A DNA stretch of 64,000 bases, from positions 3,472,001 to 3,536,000 of the forward strand of contig NZ_FMHY01000002.1 of assembly GCF_900090225.1 (NCBI RefSeq), written 5' to 3'. The notes under the pieces were generated by a model, which ran no database searches, was not told where the DNA came from, and saw nothing but the letters and a program-made list of their open reading frames with translations. The translations under genes and the position numbers were made by a program. Below, piece after piece: positions 41,533 through 51,629 of this stretch (position 1 is its first letter; each line of letters opens with the position of its first letter). Source of the DNA: Micromonospora eburnea. Lineage in GTDB: Bacteria > Actinomycetota > Actinomycetes > Mycobacteriales > Micromonosporaceae.

Positions 41533-43083
41533 TCAGCCGGCGTGGCGTACCTCGGTGTCCCAGATCTGTGACCACGGCCGCCGCAGCCCCCGGCAGACGT
41601 AGACCGGCAGACCGTTCTCGTCGTTGGCGACGTCGACCCGCAGGTCGATCCGGCCGGCCTCGGTGACCTCGGTGAACCAGCCTCGAAGCTGGTCGGGGCG
41701 GGCCCAGCCGACGGCGATCACCACGTCGGCGTCGGCCGGCGGGCGGCCGAATCCGGCCATGCTGTTGTGCCCCGAGTACGCCCGCGGCAGCCCCCGCTGC
41801 GGCCCGTACCGGGCCACCGCGCCCGCCTCGCCGTAGTTGCCGGTCAGGATCACCGCGCGTGACCGCTGCGGCGGCGGGAGGCCACGGTGGACGGCGGCGA
41901 GCGAGTCGGCGAACGCCGGCCAGCCGATGGTCTCGCCGGCGTCGTAGTTGACGTCGACCACGAAACCGGGCAGCCGGTCGGCGGGCAGGGTGGGCAGCAG
42001 CAGGATCGCGCTGCCGGCCAACGCCACGGCGGCACCGGCGGCGACCAGCACCCGCCGGCCCCACACCGCGCCCCGGCCCGCCCACTCGGCGGTGACCACC
42101 GCGCCGGCGGAGGTGACCGCCAGCAGCAGCGGCGCGTCGTAGTAGCCCTTGCCGCCGCCGAGCAGCACGATCGCGAACACCACCGGCCAGGCCCAACCGA
42201 TCGCCCGGTACGCCCGCCAGGCCGGCCGGCGCAGCAGCGCCACCAGCCCGGCGACCCAGATCGGCACCGCGCACGGGCTGATGATGACCAGTTGCAGCAC
42301 GACCGCGTCGAGGCGGCCACTGTAGGAGCTGTCGCCGCCGGCGATCGAGGACGCCACGGACAGCTGGGGGAAACCGTGCGCCGCCTGCCACACCAGGTAC
42401 GGCGCGGCGAGCACGACGACGATGCCGGCGGCGGCGTACAGCCACCGGTCGCGCAGCAGCCGGCGCGGCCCGGCGATCACCACCCCGGCCAACAGACCCA
42501 CGGCGAGCAGGGCGGGCAGCAGCTTGTTGAGCATGCCGACGCCGAGCACCACGCCAACGCCGAGGAGCCACCGGCTGTCGCCGGTGCGCAGCATCCGCAC
42601 CACGCACCAGGTCGCGGCGAGCCAGACCACCAGGTCGACGGTGGTGGTGCTGAGCAGGTGGCCGGGGCCGAGGACGATGCCCGCGACGGCGCCGAGGAAC
42701 GCGGCCAGCAACTGCGCGCCCCGGCCGCCGCCCAGCTCCCGCGCGATCGCCGCGACCAGCACCACCGCCGTGCCGGCGAGCAGCGCCGACGGGGTACGCA
42801 GCACCACCAGGTTGCCGGGCGCGATCGTGTCCATCAGCCGGGCCAGGGCCGGCACCAGGGGCCCCTGGTCGGCGTATCCCCAGTCGAGGTGCCGGCCGCA
42901 GAGCAGGAAGTACAGCTCGTCGCGGTGGTAGCCGTAGCGGCCGGCGAGTAGCAGCAGCACGGCGGTGACGGCCGCGCCGACCAGCCACGGCCCGGCGGCA
43001 CGCGGACCGGGCGCCGGGGGGAGCACGTTCGCCGGAGGCGTTTCGGTCGTGGAGCGGTCGAGTTCGCTGACGGGTTCGGCCAC
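41533..43083 (-). CDS. GT39/ArnT-like membrane glycosyltransferase
   Basis: About 516 residues with ten or more hydrophobic segments. The first periplasmic loop has YGYHRDELYFLLCGRHLDWG followed by YADQGPLVP, the DE motif typical of the PMT/ArnT superfamily that uses polyprenyl-phosphate sugars. The C-terminal 150 residues are a soluble external domain (ILTGNYGEAGAVARYGPQRG). It would transfer a sugar to a lipid, polymer or protein at the membrane. The start is uncertain: GTG at 43083, 43110 or 43143 all keep the frame and none has a clear ribosome-binding site. Confidence 0.88.
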   Translation of the reverse strand: MAEPVSELDRSTTETPPANVLPPAPGPRAAGPWLVGAAVTAVLLLLAGRYGYHRDELYFLLCGRHLDWGYADQGPLVPALARLMDTIAPGNLVVLRTPSALLAGTAVVLVAAIARELGGGRGAQLLAAFLGAVAGIVLGPGHLLSTTTVDLVVWLAATWCVVRMLRTGDSRWLLGVGVVLGVGMLNKLLPALLAVGLLAGVVIAGPRRLLRDRWLYAAAGIVVVLAAPYLVWQAAHGFPQLSVASSIAGGDSSYSGRLDAVVLQLVIISPCAVPIWVAGLVALLRRPAWRAYRAIGWAWPVVFAIVLLGGGKGYYDAPLLLAVTSAGAVVTAEWAGRGAVWGRRVLVAAGAAVALAGSAILLLPTLPADRLPGFVVDVNYDAGETIGWPAFADSLAAVHRGLPPPQRSRAVILTGNYGEAGAVARYGPQRGLPRAYSGHNSMAGFGRPPADADVVIAVGWARPDQLRGWFTEVTEAGRIDLRVDVANDENGLPVYVCRGLRRPWSQIWDTEVRHAG

Positions 43084-43196
43084 GTGCCCATCTTCGTCGT
43101 CTTTCGCCACTGTGGGGGTCCGTGGCCGGTCCCCTGTGGTCACGGATTGGGAAAACCGGATCGCGGACGGTCAGGCGGGCGGATAGCGTGCCCGGA

Positions 43197-43682
43197 ATGC
43201 GGATCCGCGAGTTCACCGAGTCCGACTGGGTGCAGGTCTGGCCGATCATCGAGGACGTCATCACCGCCGGGGAGACGTTCCCGTACGACCCGGCGTGGCC
43301 CGCCGAGGTCGCGTACGACGTGTGGGTGGAACGACCGCCCGGACGCACGGTGGTCGCCGACGAGGACGGCCGGATCCTCGGTACCGCCAAGATGGGCGCC
43401 AACCGGTCCGGCCCCGGCTCCCACGTGGCGACCGCCAGCTTCATGGTCGCCGCCGACGCGCGCGGCCGTGGCGTGGGCCGGGCCCTGGCCGAGTACGCCC
43501 TGGACCGGGCCCGCCGCGACGGCTACGCGGCGATGCAGTTCAACGCGGTGGTGGAGACGAACGAGGCGGCCGTGGCGCTGTACCGGCGGCTCGGGTTCGC
43601 GGTGATCGGCACCGTGCCGGAGGCGTTCACCCACCCGAGGCTGGGCCGGGTGGGCCTGCACGTCATGCACCGCCCGCTGTGA
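43197..43682 (+). CDS. GNAT acetyltransferase
   Basis: The 161-residue protein begins MRIREFTESDWVQVWPIIED and has the acetyl-CoA loop DARGRGVGRALAEYALDRA (about 85-103), followed by MQFNAVVETNEAAVALYRRL with GF, typical of YwnH/Pat-like small-molecule acetyltransferases (phosphinothricin or amino-acid N-acetylation). The start is ATG 43197. It is divergent from the glycosyltransferase gene. Its 3' end overlaps the decayed membrane-protein tail on the other strand by about 20 bases. Confidence 0.92.
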   Translation: MRIREFTESDWVQVWPIIEDVITAGETFPYDPAWPAEVAYDVWVERPPGRTVVADEDGRILGTAKMGANRSGPGSHVATASFMVAADARGRGVGRALAEYALDRARRDGYAAMQFNAVVETNEAAVALYRRLGFAVIGTVPEAFTHPRLGRVGLHVMHRPL

Positions 43683-43823
43683 CCCGGACGAGTTTGCCTT
43701 CCGGCGTGTCGACCGGCCAGCCCAGCCGGCGTACGCCGGGCACGGCGGCGGTGCTGACGCAGGCGAGCAGCACCAGCGGCGCCGCGTACGTGGCCAGGGC
43801 CAGGTTGCCCAGCAGCACCCGCC
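43663..43823 (-). pseudogene. C-terminal tail of a membrane protein, 5' truncated
   Basis: Leftward translation gives VLLGNLALATYAAPLVLLAC and VSTAAVPGVRRLGWPVDTPE, then GKLVRVTAGGA and TGA at 43663-43665. One hydrophobic segment is visible and no start exists; upstream the frame runs into the MarR fragment of the opposite strand. It looks like the end of a small transporter or membrane protein once divergent from MarR. Confidence 0.5.
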
Positions 43824-44160
43824 CTCGCCGGCGACCTGCGCATGGCCCCCGCCTCGATCACCGCCCGGGTGGACGCGCTGGTCCGCCGCGGGTTCGTCCG
43901 GCGGATCCCGTCCGACGTGGACCGGCGGCGGGTCGACGTCGAGCTGACCGACGCCGGGTCGCGCCGCCTGGCAGCGCGCCCTCGCCGTGGTCGGCGACGA
44001 GGAGCACCGGGTGCTCGGCGCGCTGACCACGGACGATCGGCGGCTCCTGTCCGACCTGCTACGCCGGGTCATGCTGGCCGCCGAGCACCGGCGAGCGCGA
44101 CCGCCTACTTCGACGCGCCGCCGGCCCGGCCCTGACCCGGCAGAGGAGCGGCTCGGGTAG
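43824..44160 (+). pseudogene. MarR-family regulator remnant, 5' truncated and frameshifted
   Basis: The sequence starts inside the recognition helix (LAGDLRMAPASITARVDALV), runs through the wing RRGFVRRIPSDVDRRRVDVE to GSRRL, and then needs a one-base shift near 43970 to continue QRALAVVGDEEHRVLGALTT and DDRRLLSDLLRRVM before the TAG at 44158. The first half of the protein is missing and the junction at about 43823 abuts the truncated membrane protein. Confidence 0.7.
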
Positions 44161-44191
44161 CTCTTTCCGGTCGGACGGAGGCGGGGGCGGC

Positions 44192-44788
44192 ATGCTCAAG
44201 GGGTGGCACGGCTGGATCGGCACGTTCACTGGCGTGGCACTGATCACGGTGGCCATGCTGCCGTTGGCCGCGCTGACGGTGTGGGCTCTGGCACGCGGTC
44301 GGCGGGCCACCGGCACCACGCCGACATGGGCGTGGCGGAGGTCGCTGGCCGAGGTCGGCATCGTCTACGGAACGGTGCCGTGGGTATGGATGATCATGTT
44401 GCCGGGCGACCGGGCCGGGGCCGTGTCCGGTCGGGTGAGCCTGGTGCCGCTGCGGGATCTGCTGACGATCGCCACCGCCGGGCCGCTGACGGCGGCGGTC
44501 CAGGTCGTCGGCAACCTGCTGGTGTTCGCGGCGCTGGGGTTCCTCGCCCCGCTGCGGTTCGCGGCGCTGGCGTCGGTACCACGGATCCTGGCTCTCGCGG
44601 CGGGCTGCTCGGTCCTGGTCGAGGCCGCGCAGTACGTCCTGCGGCTGGACCGGGTGTCCTCGGTCGACGACGTACTGCTCAACGCCGCCGGAGCCGGGCT
44701 GGCCGCGCTGGCGTCACGGCCCTGGTGGCGCGCTACGGCCAGAGCGTCGTCGGATCGACTCCGATCGGCCCCGGTGCCGGGCCGCTGA
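44192..44788 (+). CDS. VanZ-family membrane protein
   Basis: The 198-residue protein has four or five hydrophobic helices (ITVAMLPLAALTVWALAR, IVYGTVPWVWMIMLPG, VVGNLLVFAALGFLAPLRF, LALAAGCSVLVEAAQYVL). The motifs NLLVFAALGFLAPLRF and the later VEAAQYVLRLDRVSSVDDVL followed by LNAAGAGLA are the core of VanZ-like proteins. Some members reduce teicoplanin binding; most have no known role. GGAGG lies some ten bases before the ATG. Confidence 0.9.
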   Translation: MLKGWHGWIGTFTGVALITVAMLPLAALTVWALARGRRATGTTPTWAWRRSLAEVGIVYGTVPWVWMIMLPGDRAGAVSGRVSLVPLRDLLTIATAGPLTAAVQVVGNLLVFAALGFLAPLRFAALASVPRILALAAGCSVLVEAAQYVLRLDRVSSVDDVLLNAAGAGLAALASRPWWRATARASSDRLRSAPVPGR

Positions 44789-44893
44789 GCCGACCACGTG
44801 GCCCTGCTCCGACATCTGGTCGACGACCTGCCCCTCGCCGGCGACCGCGGCCGTGACCGGAAAAGCCGTTGACCGTCCGGCGAGGATCAGGCG

Positions 44894-45403
44894 GTGACGA
44901 CCTGGACCACGAGCCTGACCTCTCCCGACGCCCCCGACGCGGCGGCCCTGCTGCGCGAGTACATGGCGGAGATGGTCCGCCGCTGGTACGGCCGCCCGGA
45001 ACGCCCGGACGAGGTGACCGAGGCGCTGGCCGAGATGCCCAGCGACGACCTCGCCCCGCCCACCGGGCTGCTCCTGCTGGCCCGCCACGACGGGCAGCTC
45101 GCCGGCTGCGCCGGCCTGCGCTGGTGTCCCGGCTGGGCGGAACTCACCCGGGTCTACGTCCGTCCCGCGCACCGCGGCGCCGGCGGCGGGGCCGCCCTGC
45201 TGGCCGCCGTCGAGGCGTACGCCCAGGCTGCCGGGGCGGACCGGATCCGGCTGGACACCCGGGCCGACCTGGTCGAGGCCCGCGCCCTGTACGCCCGGCA
45301 CGGCTACCGTGAGATCCCGGCCTACAGCGACGGCCCATACGCCCAGCACTGGTTCGAGAAGCCGCTGACGGCCCCCGTCGGCTACGCCGTCGGCGCGGAA
45401 TAG
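44894..45403 (+). CDS. GNAT acetyltransferase
   Basis: The 169-residue protein has a typical fold: an N-terminal helix pair, LLLLARHDGQLAGCAGLRWC, the acetyl-CoA loop RPAHRGAGGGAALLAAVEAY (about 92-111) and RLDTRADLVEARALYARHGY. GCGAGGAT precedes the GTG at 44894. It acetylates an unidentified amine. Its last 22 bases overlap the end of the convergent WYL regulator gene. Confidence 0.92.
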   Translation: MTTWTTSLTSPDAPDAAALLREYMAEMVRRWYGRPERPDEVTEALAEMPSDDLAPPTGLLLLARHDGQLAGCAGLRWCPGWAELTRVYVRPAHRGAGGGAALLAAVEAYAQAAGADRIRLDTRADLVEARALYARHGYREIPAYSDGPYAQHWFEKPLTAPVGYAVGAE

Positions 45404-46365
45404 AGCCGGGTCAGGGCGTGCGCGGTGGCGGTGAGCCGGTCCCGCAACTCCGCCGGCGCCAGCACCTCCACCTCCGCGCCGAGCTTCAGCAGCTCGGTGT
45501 GGGCATGCTTCACCGACTCGATCGGCACGCTGGTCTCCAGCCAGCCGTGCTCGTCCGGCTCGCCGGCCGCCGCCCGGGCCGCCCGGCTCATCTCCGGCGG
45601 GAAGACGTACGCCGAGAACTCCAGCGCGGCCACCGTCATCCGGACCCGGGCCTCGGCCCGGTAGACGTCCCGCTCGTACCGCTGCGTCCACTCCCGCCAG
45701 TACTCGGCCAGGTCGAAGTCGGCCGGCCGCTCGTAGCGCTCGTCGCGTACCACCAGGTCGAGCACCGCGCCGACCCGGTAGGTGCGCAGCTGCTCGCCGC
45801 ACCGGGCCACCAGATACCAGCGTCCGGCCTTGAGCACCACGCCCAGCGGGGCCACCACCCGGGTCACCTCGCGCGGCGCCCGCCACCGCCGGTAGCGCAT
45901 GTCCACCAGCCGGTCCTCCCAGGCGGCCCGGGCCAGCGCGGCCAGGTGCGGGGTGGGCTCGGGGTGCCGGAACCAGCCGGGCGCATCCAGGTGGAACCGC
46001 TGCCGTATCCGGCCACCCCGGTCGGCCAGCTCGTCGGGGAGCGCGGCCAACAGTTTCAGCTCGGCGGCGGCCACCACCGGCCCCAGGCCCAGCTCGGCGG
46101 CCGGGCCGGGCATCCCGGCCAGGAACAACGCCTCGGCCTCCGGGGCGGTCAGCCCGGTCAGCCGGGTCCGGTAACCCTCCAGCAGCCGGTACCCGCCGGC
46201 CGGGCCCCGCTCGGCGTACACGGGCACGCCGGCCGCGCCGAGCGACTCGACGTCCCGGTAGACGGTCCGGACGGAGACCTCAAGGGCGTCGGCGAGTTCC
46301 GGGGCGGTCATCCGCCCCCGCGTCTGCAGGAGCAGCAGCAGGGAAACCAGACGGCTGGCACGCAC
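45382..46365 (-). CDS. WYL-domain regulator (YafY/PafC-like)
   Basis: The 327-residue protein starts with GTG and a helix-turn-helix of about 60 residues (RMTAPELADALEVSVRTVYR, with DVESLGAAGVPVY). The WYL domain at about 150-220 reads VVAPLGVVLKAGRWYLVARC and the C-terminal WCX region ends near TATAHALTRLY. A small AT-rich inverted repeat at 46421-46440, 56 bp upstream of its start, may be its own operator. It is divergent from the tyrosine recombinase gene at 46491. Confidence 0.92.
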   Translation of the reverse strand: MRASRLVSLLLLLQTRGRMTAPELADALEVSVRTVYRDVESLGAAGVPVYAERGPAGGYRLLEGYRTRLTGLTAPEAEALFLAGMPGPAAELGLGPVVAAAELKLLAALPDELADRGGRIRQRFHLDAPGWFRHPEPTPHLAALARAAWEDRLVDMRYRRWRAPREVTRVVAPLGVVLKAGRWYLVARCGEQLRTYRVGAVLDLVVRDERYERPADFDLAEYWREWTQRYERDVYRAEARVRMTVAALEFSAYVFPPEMSRAARAAAGEPDEHGWLETSVPIESVKHAHTELLKLGAEVEVLAPAELRDRLTATAHALTRLYSAPTA

Positions 46366-46420
46366 CCGCCGACCGTATCCCGGCCGGGAAACCGGTCGCG
46401 GCGGGCCCCGCCGGCTGGCG

Positions 46421-46440
46421 GAAGATTCAATCTGATCTTC
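46421..46440. promoter_or_regulatory. AT-rich inverted repeat between WYL regulator and recombinase
   Basis: GAAGATTCAATCTGATCTTC contains GAAGAT/ATCTTC outer arms and an inner AGATT-C-AATCT inverted repeat (46423-46433). It is one of very few AT-rich spots nearby and sits between divergent starts, as an operator or promoter element would. Confidence 0.4.
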
Positions 46441-46490
46441 ATGGGCGCGCCTCGTCGCGATCCACCCCGCCGGCTGAGAGTCTTTCTCGC

Positions 46491-47483
46491 ATGCTGCGTC
46501 CCGACGTTGTGCCCCGTTGGTCGGCCCGTCCCACGCTGCGCGGCGGGCCGGCCGACTTCACCGAGGCGTGGCTGCGCAACCGGCGACTGTCGGAGCACAC
46601 CCGCGACGCGTACCGGCGGGACGTCGCCGGCTGGCTGAGCTGGTGCGCCGGGCGCGGCCTCGATCCCCTGCGGGCCACCTTCCTCGACGTCAACGCCTAC
46701 GGCCGGGAACTGGAGGCCACCCTGGGCGCGCGCAGCGGCCGGCCGCTCACCCCGGCCACCGTCGCCCGCCGCCTGTCGGCCCTGTCCAGCTGGTACGACT
46801 TCCTGGTCAAACTGCGCGCGGTGGAGGCCAACCCGGTCACCGCCGCCGACCGTCCCCGTGTCGACCGCGACCACTCGGCCACGGTCGGCCTGACCCCGGA
46901 GGAGGTCGACGCGCTGCTCGCCGCCGCCGAGGCGGACACCGGCCCGACCGCCGCCCGTAACCGGGCCACCATCGCCCTCCTGGCGGACCTGGGGCTGCGG
47001 GTCGGCGAGCTGATCTCGCTGGACCTGGCCGACCTGGGCGCCGAGCGGGGGCACCGCAGCATCCGGTTCGTCGGCAAGGGCGGCAAGGTCCGTCGCCGGG
47101 CGCTCACCCCCGGCACCGCGTACGCCGTCGACGCGTACCTGGCCGCGCGGGCCGCCGCGCAGGGGGTGACCGTGCCCGAGCTGACCGGGCCGCTGCTGGT
47201 CACCGCCACCGGCGCCCGACTGGACCGGCACTCGGTGTTCCGGCTGGTCCGCCGGCTGGCCCAGGCCGCCGGCATTCCCGCCTGGGCGAAACTGTCCCCG
47301 CACTCGTTGCGGCACGCGTTCGCCACCGCCGCCCGGTCCGAGGGGGTGCCGCTGGAGGACGTGCAGGACGCCATGGGGCACGCCGATCCGCGCACCACCC
47401 GCCGCTACGACCGGGACCGGCACAACCTGGACCGCGACCCGGCGTACGTCATCTGGGCCGCCCGGGCCCGCCGCCGCGGATAG
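46491..47483 (+). CDS. Tyrosine recombinase/integrase (XerC/D-like)
   Basis: The 330-residue protein has the SAM-like core-binding domain (residues about 20-110, AWLRNRRLSEHTRDAYRRDV) and the catalytic domain with all residues present: Arg 170 (LGLRVGEL), Lys 199 (GKGGKVRRR), His 271 and Arg 274 (HSLRHAFAT), His 297 (MGHADPRTT) and Tyr 306 (RRYDRDRHN). It therefore should be active. No att repeat, excisionase or phage gene is beside it. It lies between the two gene scars at 43.8 and 47.9 kb. Confidence 0.93.
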   Translation: MLRPDVVPRWSARPTLRGGPADFTEAWLRNRRLSEHTRDAYRRDVAGWLSWCAGRGLDPLRATFLDVNAYGRELEATLGARSGRPLTPATVARRLSALSSWYDFLVKLRAVEANPVTAADRPRVDRDHSATVGLTPEEVDALLAAAEADTGPTAARNRATIALLADLGLRVGELISLDLADLGAERGHRSIRFVGKGGKVRRRALTPGTAYAVDAYLAARAAAQGVTVPELTGPLLVTATGARLDRHSVFRLVRRLAQAAGIPAWAKLSPHSLRHAFATAARSEGVPLEDVQDAMGHADPRTTRRYDRDRHNLDRDPAYVIWAARARRRG

Positions 47484-47537
47484 TCCGTTCGCCTACGGCT
47501 GCGCGCGCGCGCCGAGACGGCCGAGAGCCGCGCGGCC

Positions 47538-47866
47538 TCACGCCCGGAACGTGCGGCGGTAGGCGTCCGGCGGCACGCCGATCGTGCGGTGGAAGTGGCG
47601 CCGCAGTGTCGTCGCCGTGCCCATGCCCGCGGCCGAGGCGATGGTGTCGATGCTGTCGTCCGTGATCTCCAGCAGCTCCTGCGCGCGGCGGATCCGCTGC
47701 GTCAACAGCCACTGCAGCGGAGTGGTGCCGGTGACCGAGCGGAAGTGGCGGGCCAGGTGGCGCGAGCTCAGGTTCGCCTGGCGGGCCAGGTCCTCCACGG
47801 TGAGCGGCTGGTCCAGCCGCCGCATCACCCAGGGGAGCAGCTCGGCCAGGGGATGGCCGTCCTGGG
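47538..47866 (-). pseudogene. AraC/GlxA-type regulator, C-terminal half only
   Basis: Leftward translation gives a complete AraC DNA-binding domain: LTVEDLARQANLSSRHLARH, FRSVTGTTPLQWLLTQRIRR and DTIASAAGMGTATTLRRHFH ending RRTFRA. In the GlxA group about 200 residues of a DJ-1/PfpI-like sensor domain should come first; here the frame stops making sense right after RAQDGHPLAEL, where the oppositely oriented dehydrogenase fragment begins. It is probably non-functional in sensing. Confidence 0.75.
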
Positions 47867-48799
47867 CGCGACCAGGACAAACTGCTGGCGCTGGCCCGAC
47901 CGGGGCTCGACGCGCGGCAGGCGTCGGTCGACGACCCGGCCGCACTCGACCGTGCGCTGCACGGCGCGGCCGCCGTGATCAACTGCGCCGGCCCCTTCGC
48001 CACGACGGCCGCTCCACTGGTCGAGGCGGCGCTCCGCGCCGGCATCCCGTACGTCGACGTGGCGGCCGAGATCGAGGCGAACCTCGACACGTTCGCGCAC
48101 TTCGCGGACCGTGCCCGCGCCGCGGGCACGGTGGTGGTCCCGGCGATGGCCTTCTTCGGCGGCCTCGGCGACCTGCTGGTCACCACCGCGATGGGCGACT
48201 GGACGGCGGCGGACGAGGCGCACATCGCCTACGGCCTGAGCAGTTGGCACCCCACCGGCGGAACGCTCGCCTCCGGCACCGTCTCGGGGCAGCGACGCGG
48301 GGGCCGCCGTGTCCGCTACACGGGCGGACGGCTGGAGTACCACGACGACGCTCTGCCGACCCTGGAGTGGCCCTTCCCGGCTCCGCTCGGCCCCCAGCAC
48401 GTCATCGGGGAGTTCACCATGGCCGACGTCGTCACCGTTCCCAGCCACCTGGCCGTCCCCGAGGTGCGCACCTACATGACCGCCAGGGCAGCCGCGGACC
48501 TGTCCGCTCCCGACGCCTCGGCACCGACCGCCGTCGACGAGCGTGGCCGCTCCGCGCAGACCTTCGTCGTGGACGTCCTCGTCCGCCGCGGCGGCACGGA
48601 ACGCCGCGTGGTCGCCGCCGGCCAGGACATCTACGCCATCAGCGCGCCGCTCGCGGTGGAGGCCGTCGAGCGCGTCCTCACCGGCCGGACCAGGGCCGTC
48701 GGCGTCGCCTCCGCGGGCGCGGCCTTCGACGCCCCGGACTTCCTCCGCGCCCTGTCCCCGCACCTCTCGCTGCACGTCCCGCTCGACACACGCGGCTGA
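47864..48799 (+). pseudogene. Saccharopine-dehydrogenase-like oxidoreductase, 5' truncated
   Basis: The readable frame begins GRDQDKLLALARPGLDARQA and continues through AAAVINCAGPFATTAAPLVE, GIPYVDVAAEIEANLDTFAH and GTVVVPAMAFFGGLGDLLV to the TGA at 48797. The family needs an N-terminal Rossmann half (about 35 residues with GxxGxxG) that is missing. A shorter product could begin at the GTG 47975, but it would lack NAD binding. The joint with the AraC fragment at about 47865 is direct. Confidence 0.7.
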
Positions 48800-48878
48800 C
48801 CGGCGACCCGCGCCGGGTTCAGAGACCGACGGCCGGCTCGCCGTGCGCGGGGCCGGAAGCCGTCGCCAAAGGTGGTGC

Positions 48879-48916
48879 GCCGGCTCGCCGGGCGGCCACG
48901 CGCCCGGCGAGCCGGC
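48879..48916. terminator. 16-bp perfect hairpin between convergent genes
   Basis: The arms 48879-48894 and 48901-48916 are perfectly complementary around a six-base loop (GCCACG). It lies between the dehydrogenase remnant (rightward) and the VOC gene (leftward) and can end both transcripts. Confidence 0.75.
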
Positions 48917-48921
48917 CGTGA

Positions 48922-49293
48922 TCAGCCCTGCGGACGGGGGCAGACGCAGAACGGCTGGCCGATCGGGTCGAGCAGCACGGTCCACCGTTCACCGCCCGGC
49001 TGGAACTCCGGCTTCGTCGCGCCGGCCGCCAGGAGTTCCTTCTCGGCGACGGCCGGGTCGTCGACGTGCAGGTCCAGGTGGTAGCGCTTGCCGGCGGCCT
49101 CGTCCGGCCAGGCCGGCGGAGCGTACCCGTCGACCAGGCCGAAGCCGATCGAGGTCCCGTCCTTGCTGATCATGGCGTATTCGGCCTGGCTGTGGGTGAC
49201 CTCCCAGCCGAGGGCACGGGCGTAGAACCCGGCGTGGGCGACCGGGTCGGAGCTGTCGAGATTGACCATCGCGAGGTCGGCGTGCACTGTCAT
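48922..49293 (-). CDS. VOC/glyoxalase-fold protein
   Basis: The 123-residue protein shows one vicinal-oxygen-chelate module pair: ADLAMVNLDSSDPVAHAGFY, ISKDGTSIGFGLVDG, YHLDLHVDDPAVAEKELLAA and WTVLLDPIGQPFCVCPR. The metal ligands expected in strand-1 His and late Glu are not both obvious, so it may be a binding protein, such as bleomycin resistance-type, rather than an enzyme. ATG 49293 is preferred over 49302 because of its ribosome-binding-site distance. Confidence 0.88.
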   Translation of the reverse strand: MTVHADLAMVNLDSSDPVAHAGFYARALGWEVTHSQAEYAMISKDGTSIGFGLVDGYAPPAWPDEAAGKRYHLDLHVDDPAVAEKELLAAGATKPEFQPGGERWTVLLDPIGQPFCVCPRPQG

Positions 49294-49351
49294 GCCGCCC
49301 ATCCTGTCGACAGATCCTGACATCCTCTGACAGGTACCAGAGCGGATCTTC

Positions 49352-51057
<1,706 letters not shown>

Positions 51058-51167
51058 CGGCGGCTCTCCTTGAGGGGTTTGGGCCGACGGTAGTCGATGC
51101 GATGGCACCGGCGACAGGCCGCAACTTCCTGCGCGGCGCCCACGCGGCTGCCTACGGTTTGGAGTTG

Positions 51168-51626
51168 ATGGGCAGGGAGCGGGAGTGGAGCAGGCCGGCC
51201 CGGCGGGTCCGGCGGGGCCGAGCCGGGCTGCTGTTCGGCGGCCTCGGGCTCGGCCTGTGCCTGATCGGGGTGGCCGGACTGGCGTTGTGGAACGTGCAGG
51301 TGCTGTGGCGGGCCGACCGCCCGGTGCGGGAGACCGCCGACAACTTCCTCCACGAGGTCGCCGCCGGGGAGACCGACCGGGCGTACGACAAGCTGTGCCG
51401 GCAGGCGCGCGGCAAGTGGAGCGCGGTCGGCTTCGGCAGCTGGGTGCGTACCCCGCCGCAGGTGCGCGGCTACGAGATCACTGACGTGTCGGTGGCCACC
51501 CAGCGCGGCGTCCCACACGCCAGGGTGACGGTGCGGCTGACCCGCGACGGCGGGGCCAGCGAGGACCGGACACTGCCGATCGTGCAGGAGGACGGGAGGT
51601 GGCGGATCTGCGGGGACCCGTTCTGA
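51168..51626 (+). CDS. Membrane-anchored NTF2-like (DUF4878-type) protein
   Basis: About 152 residues: a basic N-terminus, one transmembrane helix (LLFGGLGLGLCLIGVAGLAL, about 24-43), then an external domain with VRETADNFLHEVAAGETDRA then YDKLCRQ, reminiscent of DUF4878 lipoproteins with a cystatin/NTF2-like fold, ending VQEDGRWRICGDPF. GGAG lies very close to ATG 51168; an upstream ATG at 51102 keeps the frame. It is divergent from the acyl-CoA dehydrogenase and converges three bases from thymidine kinase. The role is unknown. Confidence 0.8.
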   Translation: MGREREWSRPARRVRRGRAGLLFGGLGLGLCLIGVAGLALWNVQVLWRADRPVRETADNFLHEVAAGETDRAYDKLCRQARGKWSAVGFGSWVRTPPQVRGYEITDVSVATQRGVPHARVTVRLTRDGGASEDRTLPIVQEDGRWRICGDPF

Positions 51627-51629
51627 GGG

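Noticed and set aside
44789..44893. A small gene between VanZ and the acetyltransferase
   Set aside because: A frame reading VALLRHLVDDLPLAGDRGRD is visible but very short and without a ribosome-binding site.
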